Shown piece after piece: positions 11,401-23,254 of a stretch of DNA of 64,000 nucleotides. Position numbers and translations under genes: made by a program. Origin of the DNA: Mesocentrotus franciscanus (lineage: Eukaryota; Echinodermata; Echinoidea; Camarodonta; Strongylocentrotidae); the NCBI GenBank assembly GCA_037976565.1, contig CP137686.1:26373828-26437827 (forward strand), in the 5' to 3' direction. The notes below the pieces were generated by a model, which was not told the origin of the DNA, did not search any database, and saw only the letters and a list, made by a program, of their open reading frames with translations. Position 1 is the first letter of the stretch, and each line of letters opens with the position of its first letter.

Positions 11401-14400
11401 TCGATAACAAATTATGCTAAAATTCTATGACAAATTTGCTTTCAGCCGATCATGTGTCATGATTTCAGCAGCTTAGAACAGTTATTGCAACTTGTTATGA
11501 TAACAAGCTCTATGAAACAGGCCCTGATGCACATGTATATTATCTGTATTAACTCTTTACTGGCTTTTCCCGATCAATACCACACACAGGCAAATGTTGC
11601 AGACTTGCATTTGACTTTCATCACACATACAATGAATACACAATGAATTTGTGCCAGTCTAGGGTATTGTTTGTTCCATGGCGATATATAGATGTAATGT
11701 TAATCAATGTAATAATATAAGATGTCATTCTTGATGGTTGCTGTCTTGCTGATAAAAGAGCTGGGCCTTGTTCCATAAAAATTTGTTATCAATAACAAAT
11801 GCCACAATTCTATAATAAAGTTGCTTGCAGCTAATCCAATGCCATGATTTCAGTAGCTTACCAGATGATTGTAACGTGCTATTGATGTTTAATTCTAGTT
11901 CAAATTTCATGTCATGGGTCATATATACTGCTTGAACAGGACACTAAATATTTTGGTAAATGCAGCATAGTTAAACCTCATTTAGTGGTAAAATCAGGTC
12001 AGCTTGACTACCGGTATGTTAAAGTTCAAAAGAGAATTGTTATGTTAATAATTGTGTGCAGATCATGTGAAATTAAAAGTAGGATACACTGTAGTATTTA
12101 TAAAGCTAATCTTGAGCTCTGGTATGGGCATCGTACATTGTATGTCGAGAAAACATGGCTATAATTCATTCTGGATTGTTTATCCTGCAGTAGATTGATT
12201 GTTTGAACCAGTAAAACAAAAACTTGCTAAATCATCTTCAATAGAAACCACAACTCTCACTTACACATGGTGACCCGTGTTATGCACGTGGTGTCGGGCC
12301 TACTTGCCTTGATTTCCTTATCTTTTTATGCTCATTACTCAGCCCCTATACATTTTCTACCAAAATCGTTTGGCACATGTCATTTATTTGTAATCTTAAA
12401 CATTTGGTGTAAGTTTTGTTGGATGCTGTGAGAATTTATTTTCTATCATAACCAGAACTCAAGCTTATATTTAATGTTTAGTAGTTATTAGATGCTATTT
12501 TTTTATTTTATTGAACTGTCACTTACTGAATGATAAAACCCAATGTGTATGCCCATTGTTTATCTTGGACAGAATCCAACATGGCGGAGTTTTGACCTCT
12601 GTAGGTCATGTCCAGAGGTCAACACGGCTTTGTCCGGTATCCTTTTTTAGCTTGAACCAGACTTCCGGTATTTGATGTTGATTTTAAAAGTATATATGAT
12701 TGATACAGGGTTGTATGGAATAATTTCAAGAGCCTAGAGAAAATCAGATACAGTGTATGACAGAGCAATAAAAGTGCCCACCTAGGGGTTGGATTCAAGT
12801 TTCACATGCCCCCTTTTACTACATGTATGTCATTTCTGCATTGGGCCCTAATTGAGGGTTTTAGAATGCAAAATAATAATACCTAATAATAATTATAATA
12901 ATTTCAATTTTGTATAGAAAAGAGAGAATATTGTGTTCACTGATAGTAGGTGTTTTTTTCTTCAAATTATGATTGAGAGAGAAAGAGAGAGACAGAACAC
13001 TTTCTGAAATTTCACAGCTGATTATTGAATTTTTAGGGTAACTTTCTCATAGGTTCACGTTTATTTCTTGTAAATATTTGCAAATAATGAGTGTATGTTC
13101 ATTCAGTAATGACACTTTCCTTAGCTGCTTGCAGCATTTTATGTGAAGGTATGGGGTGGACATGACAATGATTTCAAGCTTATCATAGAATGGAAAGTTG
13201 ATCTCAAAGGTCTCTCATTCATCGGTACAAAGGTGAGAATATGTTTTGTTATCTTGTGCTTATTCTAGATTTAAGGACTGTTAGAGCATCAGCAATTTGA
13301 TAACTACCGGGAATAATGATAATATCTAACCAGTTGGTCTATGTAGAAAATATATGGTGAAAAACGATTTATGCCTATGAACTTTGTTTAAAATCCAATA
13401 TATTTTCTTCAGAAACCTATTTCTAACGTTGTCATTAAGACTCATTATTGTTATAAAATTGTTGATATGGGACCAGCCCTCATTTTTACTGCAAATTATC
13501 AACACTTCTAGTGGTATAGGTGGAAATTTACAAGATGCTTGTATCATTAATACAATACAATACTTTTCTTGACTTTCAAAAGCATGATTATGATAATTAA
13601 TAAATCATAGTTACATTTGCAACTTGGAATGGGTTGAACGAGGTTATTTTAATAATGACAATGTAATGTGTTCTTAGAACTTGTTTTGTATTGTAAGCAT
13701 TAGTCTCTCAGTTGTTGTCTTGTACTGTACATGTATTTCCAATGTTGATAAAATCAAATTGAATTTTTCCCCTTATCTTTGGAATCTACTCAATGTATAT
13801 TCTTTCTGAATTCACCGTATGGTATGAATACCAAGTGACAAGATTCACAAGAACCTTGCATTTTCAATGATTTGTTATTCATGAATGAACATAGAAATAT
13901 TTCACGTTTTGACCACAGATTCACATGGATAGGCTAGAATACTAGCCTATGTCTTATTATCTATGCCATGTGCCATGTGAATACCCTGTATACTGTGCAC
14001 TGACAAAAACGCATTGTAGATGAGTTGTCATCAAATTTATTGGAAATTGTAAATGTTCTGTATTTTGACCACAGATTCATAAGGATAATGTAAAATATTC
14101 AATTATCTTTGGCATAGAAACACAAGTTCACTGTGCGCTTGAGTACCATACATTGTACATGATATGAAAATGAATTCATTGAATAATTGTAATGTTTTCT
14201 CTTCTGACCACAGATTCACAAGGATGGCGTGAAGTACCAGCCTAACTCTATTATCTTTGGCATGTTTGATGGTTTCTATAGCTCGGCGGATAATCTCCAG
14301 GTAGTGCATTTATTCATTTATTTATTTTATTTATTTTTCTTGAGTGGTACATGTATCTCACATTCACCTGCCCACTTGCCCAGGACAACCCTTGTATGTT

Positions 14401-17400
14401 AGTGTATTGCGGCAAGTAAATTCAAAATTGTAAATAATAGGAGAGGCAAGCAAGGCATCTCAGTTCAACAGATAATGTGTGCATTTAAAAAGAAGTGATA
14501 ATTTTTCTTCAAAAAAACAAAACAAGAAAAGTTTTTTTATATTTTGGACAGTTTTGTAGTAAATCATTTGATTATATCTAGTGCTGCATTCTTAATTTGC
14601 AAATATATAAGGAAATCTTGACATTACAACAGGAAAAATAATTTATTCATTGCACTTTCAATTTCCACTTGCTTTAAACCTCTGTAGTACATGGACAAAT
14701 TAAATAATTAATGAGAAAATTTGTGTTTAAATTGACCCTATAGATTTTTGTGAGCGGAAATATGTCACAGCAAAAATGTAATGTTCCCAAGACATATATA
14801 AAATGTTCTGAGGACAACAAAACGCCTATAGAAGGGTTATTTATGTCCCAAGATTTTCTGTGCTCCCCGGTATGAAATCTCAAGTATCACAGAAACTGCT
14901 CTCCATAAAAAAGCCTGGCCTTAGTTCTATATCATTTATGTTGAAGTGGTTTTCAAAAAAACAAAAACAAGAAAAGTTTTTTTTATATTTTGGACAGTTT
15001 TGTAGTAAATCATTTGATTATATCTAGTGCTGCATTCTTAATTTGCAAATTAATTTTTTCTTATGGGTTTGTGAATTCCCTGAATTGTTTGTTGTTGTGT
15101 TATGACCTAAAATACGTACAAAGTTGAGCTGGCAATGCAGTGCAAACATGTATTGTAGGCAGACTGTGATGATCATGATAATGAAAATAATAGCAAGTGA
15201 AAATGTAACTGTTCTTATCATCCATTGAACATCTGTACCTTTAAACATTGGCTTAAATACAGTATTCCTTTTTTTCATTTCATGCAATTTTTAATTCTGT
15301 GTGTTTCTCAGGATTCTTCAAAAAACAAAGCCAAATTTTGCAAGGTCTTGGAAGTTGACCAGAGCTCTGCAATCCACACATACAACTCATACTCATTAGC
15401 AAGGTAAGATAGATCTCATATACTATATTTCTTGTTTGAAGCCAGGAACTTTACAATGGAAAATCAGCATTAAAATCTTTAAATTGATAACACATTCAGT
15501 TTCATATATCATTGTTATCTCATATAGTAACATTGCCAATATCAAATATTGGTAACATGATATATGACCATGTATTAGTTGGTTTGTCTGTTTTTTTTTC
15601 TTCAGACACATGACTCTTTATTCAAAGAGCATGGCAACAATGGGAATTAATCACTGTTGCCAATTTGAGGCAGAAATGTTGATTATATTGATCCTGGGGA
15701 AAACCCATATCCTTGATGAGTTGCCAAGAACACTCAGCCATCTATGCTATCGTTTATTTTCTTCATACTCTTTTTAACTGTCAACCCATACACTACTAGG
15801 CAAAGCTTTGAGGGTGGGGGAGACTTGATTTAGTACTTATTAGCTGTACAAAAAAAGTTGTTTTAGACGATTGGTACCCTTTAATGAAGCAAATAGAAAG
15901 TAAATATTGTATGCTGAGAGCTAAATATTGTATGCTGAGAGCAAGAAAGGCACTAAATCATATATGCTTTTACACAGAGTTAAAGCCCTTCTGGCTCCAA
16001 ACAGATTATATTGTCCCACATTTAGCTTCCTCATAAACATATAGCAATTGATTAAATATAGCAATTGTTTCACTTTCGAGTGTACATCCACTCTGTAGTA
16101 GCTAGAATGATATTGAATTGCCCTTGAGTTGTGTTTTTTGGTTTGTAATGTTTAATTCTTCTCTTCCAATGCTTGTACGTTGAAAGGAATTCAAAGGATT
16201 GATTTACACCCGTGCGTTACAAGAACAACACGGACTTGGCTGAAAATGAAAATAACTTCAGTCTGTGTCTCATTTTATTATCGTATCGGTTTTCTTTCTT
16301 TTTTTCTTTTTTTCTTTTTTTCATTTTGCTTACCACATTAATTCATGCTAAGAAATTTCAGTTATCTGACATGCACATATTCTCCGGGGGAGAGACAGGG
16401 ACAGAGACATAAAGAGGGAGAAAGAGAGAGAAAGAGAAATATAGGATTAGAGAAAGAGATAGATGTACATGTAAATAGAGGGCATGAAAATATATTATAA
16501 AATATACATGTAGCACTCCAGCCTGTGTCAAATCATATAATTAAACTGTGCAAGTTAGCACTTTCTACTCTTTCAAACAATTATAAGTACAGTTTTGTAT
16601 ACATGTACACACATGGTTTTTTAATACTTCAATGTGTCCATGGTGTGATTTTGCTGGTAATATATTCAATGGATATTTCAAAGGGTCCTTTGGACTTTGG
16701 TACAGTAGATTAAATACTGGATTCAAGTGGAGTTTAATGGCTTGTTATCATTTTAAAGTCCATGTGATAGCATGAAGGCCGTCTTACTTATTCATGAGTA
16801 ATGGTCTTTTTGATGTGTACTTTGTAGATGTACTGTAAGTGCTTTGTTTGAAGTTTTGATCCCTTAGACCTGTCATCAATTATACAAATTGATTAATGCT
16901 ATGATTGGGAAATGTGAAGTTAATTTGTCACATCTAGAATAATAAGTAAGCCATGTATACATGTAGTTCATAATTAGTTTCTCTTCCCCTTCTGCTTTCA
17001 TATGAACTAAAGAAAGATATAAGGAAATCTTGACATTACAACAGGAAAAATAATTTATTCATTGCAATTTCAATTTCCGCTTGCTTTAAACCTCTGTAGT
17101 ACATGGACAAATTAAATAATTAATGAGAAAATTTGTGTTTAAATTGACCCTATAGATTTTTGTGGGCGGAAATATGTCACAGCAAAAATGTAATGTTCCC
17201 AAGACATATATAAAATGTTCTGAGGACAACAAAACGCCTATAGAAGGGTTATTTATGTCCCAAGATTTTCTGTGCTCCCCGGTATGAAATCTCAAGTATC
17301 ACAGAAACTCCTCCTCTCCATAAAAAACCTGGCCTTAGTTTTGTATCATTTATGTTAAAGTGGTTTTAAGTAATATTACTCCAGTGCTTCTCTCCCTTTT

Positions 17401-20400
17401 CTTTTCCCATTGTATTCTCTCTCTCTCTCTCTCTCTCTGTGTCTATCTCTGTCTCTCTCTCAGTCTGTCTCTGTTTGTTTCTCTCTGTCTGTCTATCTCT
17501 GTCTCTCTGATCTCTTTCTCTTTCTCTCAGTCATATTTCATTTAACCCTTAAAATGCCAAGTTCAAGGAGTATGGATCCTGTTGTGCTTTTATAAGGGTT
17601 AAAAGCATCACTGCCTATTTCAGTGTGTATACTGTTTTCATATATTGGAAGTGTGTATATATCGTCTGTTTGGAGCTAGAAAGGCGTTAACCTTGTGTGA
17701 AAGTATTTGAGTTAACGCCCTTCTGGCTTGTTATGGAAAAGTATTTTACTTGGTCTTTATGTATTTCTTTATCACTTTGCTGCCCTTATATTTTACTGCC
17801 ATTTGATGTTAATTTTCTTGTTTTATCATTTATTCTGTAGGTTACACACTACCCAACGTGCAATAAAACAAACAGAAGTGACGGTAGGCAAAGTCAGGAC
17901 CTCCATCATCCAGAAATTAAGTGATACAACTAATAGAACTAGATTGGTAAGAATGATTTACTTACAAAGCCTCATTCACATATGAGGCATTAAACCACCT
18001 GTAAAACAATGAAGGTCAAGTAGGTCTGAATGAAAAAGCTGTGTGTATGAAAGGTTCCTAAGTGTACTGATGTACATGTTTGTTATAAGCTAACATGGTT
18101 GTCCACAAAGAATACTTCAAGCATGTAAACTTGAAACTTGGAAGGAGTATGATCTGATGTGTGCAAAGCCTTGTTTTTGCTGGGGTCCAGTGCATGCTTA
18201 AGGGTTACAGGTTCTTATATGCTCTCTGGTTAAATCTGAGCTATATTTTGAGGCATTTTCAAACAAATGTTATGACTAATACTGCAGTTAAAGAAATATG
18301 GGCCCTTTTGCATGAAACTTACCACTGATGGTACCTTTGCCATCAATATTAACTACCATAGCAACATCAAGCAACAGCCAATCAAATCAAGGTTTCCATG
18401 GAAGTTACCATAAATGGCAAAGTTACCGTCAATGCTAAATTTTATTCAACGGGACCAGGGTCATGAATGAACCTGTCACTGTTACATGTTAAAACCCATT
18501 GTGGACTACCCTGAGATACATGTAAAGTGCATTACCCTTTTATCATTTCATTTTGCTGTGACGGTTGTTTAAAGCGGTTTGTTGTGCCATCATGTGGTAA
18601 CTAGTCTTCAAACTACTCTAAAGACCTTTCATTGTATAACATTTTAATCCAAGGAGAAATCATTACTATAGCAGCTTAGAATTTATATCATATTTATATC
18701 ATATTTGTATCAAAGATATCTGACAAAAAGTTTTACCAAACTTTGATATTACCTTGTATGTTTTTATATTGCAGTGTTCAGAGAAGGAAGCAATAGAACT
18801 GAGGCTGCTGCTTTTAAAGGAAGAAATCATGAGCCAGAGGAAAAGGCTGGAGAGAGAAAAAGAAGTTTATGACCACCACAAACAACAGGTCCAATCAAAA
18901 AGTAAGATATGTAATAATACTAATAATATTCTGGATTTGTATACAACACCTAATGCATATACAGTCAAACCTGCTTTAGTGACCACCTGTCTACAAAGAC
19001 CACATTTTTTGTTTCCCTTGAAAATGGTTTCTCATTGAAACATGTACTAAAGAAACCTGTCTACAAAGACCACCTGTCTACAAAGACCACTTTTTGTGTT
19101 TCCCTTGGGCGGTCGCTATAGACAGGTTTGACTGTACAATGTCTTAAGTGCTCTAATTCAGTATGTATGGTTTGTTTTTACTTCAGTTTTTACTTCAGTT
19201 TTCACTTCAGTTCAGTTTTTGTCATAAATGTTTGTAGTTGTCTTAATAGCAAATTATGATTCAATCTGTAGACCTCATTTAAGTAGATCATCTTTATGTT
19301 AAAGTGATGTGCGTCATAGTTAATAGGCTTTTCAATATACATGTACCACAATGCCCAATTATTTGATACAAAATATTTTCTATTCATGGAACATGTCTTT
19401 GTAAGTTTTACTAAGCATAAATTGTACAAACCCATTGTCAACTGAGGCTTGAGGTTATTGTTTGCATTGGCCTCAAAAGTAATAAAATTAATTTTCTCTC
19501 AAAACTTTTCAACAATTTTTACAAGTATGTTTTCTTGAAATCACAGAGCCTTTTAATTTTGGCAAACAGTCTTCTTCAAGATGTGTTCATTTAAAATTTA
19601 TATTTTCTTTACCTTTTTTTTTCTTCTTCGTTTTTGCTTCTAGTGGAATCCACCAAGTTAAAAAGGGACGAATTGCAGCCTAGTAATGATGAGCTTCAAA
19701 TAGAGATCAAAAACTTGACAGAGACAAAGTAAGAACTTCAGATGTTTCCATTGTTAAAGAGAATGCTATACCATAAAACTAAACTTTAGGCTTGGATTAG
19801 ATAAAGCTGAATTCAATTGCCAGAAATGAATTATCCTTCAAATGGTGAGCTTTTAACCCCGAAAGACTGGGCTTCTTGAGAGTTTTTGAGGATGGGTATG
19901 CCCCCCCTCCCTCAACATCTCAGACACAAAAAAGGATTAATTGCCACAAAATTTTCCCCACATCTCCAAAATTATCTAAAGAATAACACTGCAACATACA
20001 TTGTGTTTGAAAATGATTAATGTTGTCACTTAGTATAATTTTGCAAATTGTAGTCATAAACATAATTGTGTTATTGAATAATAAAAGCTTTATGAGAGTA
20101 TCTTTAATACTGTGCAAAATAATGAGTTAGTATGTAGCTAACATATTTATGTGCTGCCTTTTAATTGCAGGGATATCAAAAGGCAGGTGATTTCCATGTA
20201 CACAGCCAGGAAAGCCTCTCTCGTACAAGAACTCTCCCGTGTCTATCCAATCCAACAACTTCCAAACAATGCGTACACCGTCTGCACGGCACCTTTACCA
20301 AATGCAGAGAGCAACATACAAATGAGTGAGTTTTACAGTCAGTTGCAACATTTTAAGACCACCCATTCAATTTGCATTAGATATTCACTCCTGAATGATA

Positions 20401-23254
20401 AACACATATAAACCTAAACAACAACAACAACATTTACCCAAAGAAAAAACATATTTACAACAATTAATTTTAGACAAAATTTATTACTGGAATGGCTGGA
20501 GTTAAGTGCTCATGCTAACATTTGTCCCATTGGAATGCAGAGCTGTCTTGATCTTTTGGCCAGACATTGATGCATCATTTACAACAATCCTCCACAGTGC
20601 TTGGTCATCACAAGGGGTAGCTTTTCTTGCATGAACACATTTCCTTTTGTCAGAAAACAAGCCATGTCCTGAGAATTTTCTTTTATTTTTTGTCTCTTCA
20701 GTTATGAAACACACTTCTGTAAATTATATAATTACTTTATAAAAAAAGAACATGAATCTAGTCGGCACACTAGAAAAAGAATGAAAAGAATTTTGAATAG
20801 TTACTGTATCATTCCATACCCCTGCAGGTAAAGATGACTTGACGATATCCACAGCGCTGGGACATACAAGCCACCTCATCCTGATGATCTCAAAGTTTCT
20901 CCAAGTTCCGCTCCGCTATTCGATCCATTACAACGGATCCAGGTCTACTATACATGATCACATCACGGAACAGTTACAAGACAAAGACAGAGAGTGAGGA
21001 TAATAAATTTCTGTCCATTTTATTAGTTTTTTTGTGTTGCTGTTGTTATTTATTGATGTTGTTGTTGTTGTGTGTTTGTCTTATAAGCAAATAATGGGGT
21101 CTATGACTGCCCAGGGGGAATTTAATAACATTACCATATATAATCATATATATCTGATGTAACGGATCCAGGTCTTCTATACATGACCACATCCCAGAAA
21201 CGTTGCAAGACAAAGATAGAGAATAATGAATTTTCTCTCCATTTTATTACCGGTACCTGTATATTGCTTATTTTTGTCTTTCTTATTTGTTTTTTTTTAT
21301 AGCTAAATGTAGTTAGCATAATTTAGTGGTATGTCAAACCAGGTCAGAAATACAAAAAGGCATAATCGTTCCTGATATTGGTAAATTTAAAGGAGTAACT
21401 TGATTTATGTGAATTACAGTTTCAGTATGATTTAGCTTGGTCAAGGTAGTACTACTCAGCTCTATATCCTAATGATATGCTTCTTCCTCTATGAACAAAA
21501 AAAGATCTATGATTTTCAACAATTATCTGTGGATAATAACTCTGGATATATGAAGTGCTTCAAGAAAGAACTCATCTGTTGGAAGCCAGAATGGTGACAC
21601 CTTTGTGGCTCTCAATAAATGGAAATGTTGGACCTCAATATGGCTCATTATCTCATAATGTTACAAATTAACTTCATGCAATTGTCCATCAATTTCATTT
21701 TCATCTTATCTCTTTCCCTCTCTCCTCGATAGCTTTCCTCTCTATACCAAGGGCAGGGAGAAGTTCCACTTCAACTATGCCGTCTATCTCCTCAACCGTA
21801 ACATTGCCCAGCTTAGGTACATCCTGGGACTTGGGACCTCTGACCTCCGTTTGACCTTGCCTAACCTCCAGACACTCCTAGAACTCAAGTGGGGCTTTTC
21901 GGTGTAAGTCTGACTGGACAATTTCATTTCAATTCATTGGTTTCCACTGTCTTATAAAATAAAAGTCTCAAATTCTTTTTAAAATTAAAGTTAGTCACAG
22001 TTTTTTTTCTTATTTAAAAGAAATTTCCTTTAGAGGATAATTGCCCTTTAGGATGATGACCTTGTAAGATAAACACCCTGTACTCTGGGTTTATTCATCT
22101 ACTGGTAAGTTTATGTTTTTATCTTCCTCAGCTCTGTTCCTGCATCATCTTCTGGAGCCAACGCTCAGCCGCCTGGAGCCGCTTCTCAACCAATTCCAGC
22201 CGGATCTCCCCGGTCCCGTGCCAGCATTGGGATCCAGGCCTCCATGGCCAGTCCCTACATGTCTCCTAACCCTCCAAACTACTCATCAGAAGCTCCCAGT
22301 GTGCCAGCTGGTCTCCTGGGGGAGAACATTCCCAACAGCCCGCCTCCTCCTTACCACATCTCTGAGGCAGCTAGGCAGGGGAGGACTGGAGATGGGACCG
22401 GTTCCACCCCACAGGGCGATGAGGGATCGGTTCCTCTGGAGGCAAGAGGTGTGAATGGAGAACGTAGGGGTGGGGCACTCCGAGACAGAGGGGTAGTGGT
22501 GACAGAAGGAGAGGAAGCATCGCCAGGGGTTGATGAGGGCGACATGAATCACAGCAGTGGCGGGGATGCGCGCGATTCAAGCAATGGAGATGCGGCGGAA
22601 AGTGAGGATTCCCTCAATGGAAGGACTTCTGAAAGGGATCGCATCCCGAATGGAGCCGACAGTGATGGCGATGATGAAGATGACGAGGAAAGGGAAAGAG
22701 TGAGTGCTGAAGCTATAGGTATCAGCCAACTTAACTATAGTTCTGGTGATGCGCTTTCGCAGGATAGTGTTGATTTGGGTTCAGTGCATATAGGACAGGG
22801 CGTTGGCTCAGGAGCCACTAGCCCTACAAAGAGCAACCCATCACTAAGTGGCTCACAAACGGATCAACCTGCAGGTGAAAACAGAGAAGGATCATGTGAG
22901 CAATCAAAAGGAAGCAGCGAACAAACACCTTCGACAAGCCCAGCTCATAACCAGTCGAATTCTAATAATGCATCACCTCCCTATATTCCAGGGCAATGTG
23001 CAAAAAGTGATAGTCATTCCAGTGTTTCAACAAGCAAATCTCATGTCGAGAGTCATGAGGCTGACCCTACAGGCATAACCCAAGACCCCAAGGGGTCTGT
23101 GAGAGAAGTGCCTTTCATGGCTGTGGATCACATCTTCCGTTTCGACGACATCAGCTCGAGAGCCGATGCGCTGTCTAGTCTCGGTAGCTTTTCTAGATTC
23201 AAGTCAAACAACTCTGTGTCTATTCCCAAGACTAAGAGTGTATCAGATAGCTAA
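5421..23254 (+). CDS. UVRAG: UVRAG, UV radiation resistance-associated protein (14 exons)
   Basis: Exons: 5421-5477, 9493-9622, 11306-11340, 12573-12636, 13135-13232, 14214-14300, 15312-15403, 17841-17946, 18775-18901, 19644-19728, 20171-20325, 20828-20993, 21733-21903, 22132-23254. All junctions are GT-AG and the lengths sum to 2496 bases, 831 aa plus stop (human about 699). The start is supported by an in-frame TGA at 5409-5411. Residues 20-160 form the C2-like domain ([39 protein letters not shown]). Residues about 190-330 are a charged coiled coil. Residues about 345-455 form the BARA-like part ([39 protein letters not shown]). The 370-residue tail is Ser/Pro/acidic and likely disordered, ending near SFSRFKSNN. 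By family knowledge UVRAG (Vps38) joins VPS34, VPS15 and Beclin 1 in PI3-kinase complex II for endosome and autophagosome maturation. It is convergent with WDR83. Confidence 0.95.
5981..7609. mobile_element. 1.63-kb element with inverted ends in UVRAG intron 1
   Basis: The left end (5981-6028) and right end (about 7566-7609) are reverse complements across about 45 bases. Shared words include CTTACGTAAG, GGCCGATGAAAGTTGATCTC and CATGGTTCTCGTCAG. A second weaker copy of the right arm lies at about 7445-7540. The interior has ACGT microsatellites (6488-6504, 6543-6562) and four copies of ATTGCCCCTTG (7190-7280, one inverted). No transposase was seen. Confidence 0.65.
7841..8236. mobile_element. 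TTAA-type MITE, copy A (~395 bp)
   Basis: It begins TTAAAGGCATCGTTTAACAA and ends near CAATGTTACCAAGTCACTTTGA, where the terminal TTAA has mutated. It is the same family as 46429-46798: both share GAAGCCCTAAAAAAATTGC, AATCTTTGAGTGAC and CAATAGACTGTAGT in the same order. It lies in UVRAG intron 1. Confidence 0.75.
8380..8505 (-). repeat. Dispersed repeat, paired with 35860-36000
   Basis: The reverse complement matches 35860-36000 in order: AACTTTAGCTTACAT, GCGCATGCGCATTAC, TTCATCCC, then GGCTGCCAT. It is probably an end of a transposon; the rest is not recognised. Confidence 0.65.
8870..9250. repeat. Short diverged tandem duplications
   Basis: AAAAAGGG-type words recur in 8985-9040, and a ~35-base unit containing GCGATAC...GGTCCATTTCAGA is repeated at about 9175-9205 and 9212-9245. 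There is no gene. It lies in UVRAG intron 1. Confidence 0.55.
9836..10391. mobile_element. hAT-like non-autonomous element with 8-9-bp flank duplication
   Basis: The flanks are GCTACCACT at 9828-9836 and 10392-10400. Subterminal regions at both ends hold inverted CGAGTACTCG / ACTCGAGTAC clusters (9847-9905 and 10309-10360). The outermost ends match only weakly (TAAGGCTGCG against TAGTTTAGTGCTG). The interior includes an A-rich stretch (10245-10300). It lies in UVRAG intron 2. Confidence 0.6.
10839..10985. mobile_element. Diverged member of the CAGTCAAACC MITE family
   Basis: It holds the internal words of the 18962, 33080 and 43372 copies (CCACCTGTCTATAG, AACCTGTCTAGAAAGG, GTTTCCCTTGG), but the terminal CAGTCAAACC is degraded. 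It lies in UVRAG intron 2. Confidence 0.55.
11030..11185 (-). mobile_element. SINE-like element with 7SL RNA-like head
   Basis: Read on the minus strand it begins near GTTGTGGCGTGCGCCTGTAA and TCCAGCTA, close in order to the Alu domain of 7SL RNA. A B-box-like word GGTTCGAAACT follows, then a tail with CGGATGGTGACGTTAAAGG and CGGTCCCC, seen in many invertebrate SINEs. The head is short and diverged, so a tRNA-derived origin is not excluded. Confidence 0.45.
11377..11527. mobile_element. GGGCCCTGTTTCATA-type MITE
   Basis: It begins GGGCCCTGTTTCATAAA and its right end is the inverted ATGAAACAGGCCC. Internal TATCGATAACAA pairs with TTGTTATGATAAC. It lies in UVRAG intron 3. Confidence 0.75.
11760..11895. 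mobile_element. Truncated copy of the GGGCCCTGTTTCATA MITE
   Basis: Starts TGGGCCTTGTTCCATAAA and shares CATGATTTCAG and TAGCTTA with the copy at 11377-11527; the right inverted end is missing. Confidence 0.65.
13885..14125 (+). pseudogene. UVRAG: Two decayed duplicate copies of UVRAG exon 6
   Basis: Real exon 6 starts at 14214 after TTCTGACCACAG. The same acceptor tail and exon start recur at 13919 and 14075. Copy 13919 reads [13 protein letters not shown], with a TAG where the real exon has Gln. Copy 14075 reads IHKDNVKY then SIIFGIE, an in-frame loss of three codons, with no donor that I can see. Spacings are 156 and 139 bases. These are tandem exon duplications that have decayed. Confidence 0.8.
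14509..15050. repeat. 348-bp insert flanked by ~97-bp direct repeats
   Basis: The segments 14509-14604 and 14953-15050 are near-identical (both run from TCAAAAAAACAAAA to CTTAATTTGCAAAT). Between them 14605-14952 is a sequence that also occurs at 17017-17367. The direct repeats are far too long for an ordinary target-site duplication. It lies in UVRAG intron 6. Confidence 0.8.
15897..15945. repeat. Short tandem duplication
   Basis: The ~22-base unit TAAATATTGTATGCTGAGAG occurs twice in a row in UVRAG intron 7. Confidence 0.8.
17017..17367. repeat. Second copy of the 14605-14952 repeat
   Basis: Begins ATATAAGGAAATCTTGACAT and ends AAGTGGTTTT, as in the first copy, with only scattered substitutions. 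An identical 69-codon minus-strand ORF in each copy simply reflects their similarity. It lies in UVRAG intron 7. Confidence 0.85.
17416..17530. repeat. (TC)n microsatellite with TG interruptions
   Basis: CT-rich run in UVRAG intron 7. The Ser/Leu ORFs across it are artefacts. Confidence 0.95.
18300..18462. mobile_element. MITE with GGGCCC...GGGACC ends
   Basis: Begins GGGCCCTTTTGCATGAAACT and ends TTTTATTCAACGGGACCAGG. Inverted internal words are TTACCACTGATGGTA and TTACCATAAATGGCAA. It lies in UVRAG intron 8. Confidence 0.6.
18962..19134. mobile_element. CAGTCAAACCTG MITE, TA target (copy 1)
   Basis: Begins CAGTCAAACCTGCTTTAGTG and ends ATAGACAGGTTTGACTG, flanked by TA on both sides (Tc1/mariner-type insertion). 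Internal repeats of CTACAAAGACCACCTG. Other copies lie at 33080-33268 and 43372-43560. It lies in UVRAG intron 9. Confidence 0.85.
20502..20714 (-). pseudogene. Tc1/mariner-type transposase fragment (HTH region)
   Basis: The minus-strand frame contains [17 protein letters not shown] and [20 protein letters not shown]. This matches the order of the second helix-turn-helix of Tc1-family transposases (a TP-x-DD-x-AL-x-RIV stretch, then NVS-x-STV-x-RRL). The frame stops just after that point, with no catalytic domain in the remaining intron. It is a dead remnant in UVRAG intron 11. Confidence 0.7.
21161..21251 (+). pseudogene. UVRAG: Partial duplicate of the 3' end of UVRAG exon 12
   Basis: AACGGATCCAGGTCTTCTAT, then CATGACCACATC and ACAAAGATAGAGAATAATGA, repeat exon 12 and its following intron (20932-21027) at a spacing of 229 bases. 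Only the last ~60 exon bases are present, and the donor GTGAGG has become ATAATG, so it cannot act as an exon. Confidence 0.8.

Noticed and set aside
17360..17595. Two Ser/Leu-rich 61-codon ORFs
   Set aside because: Translations of a (TC)n microsatellite.
22286..22580. Minus-strand ORFs opposite UVRAG exon 14
   Set aside because: Shadows of a GC-rich coding exon on the other strand.
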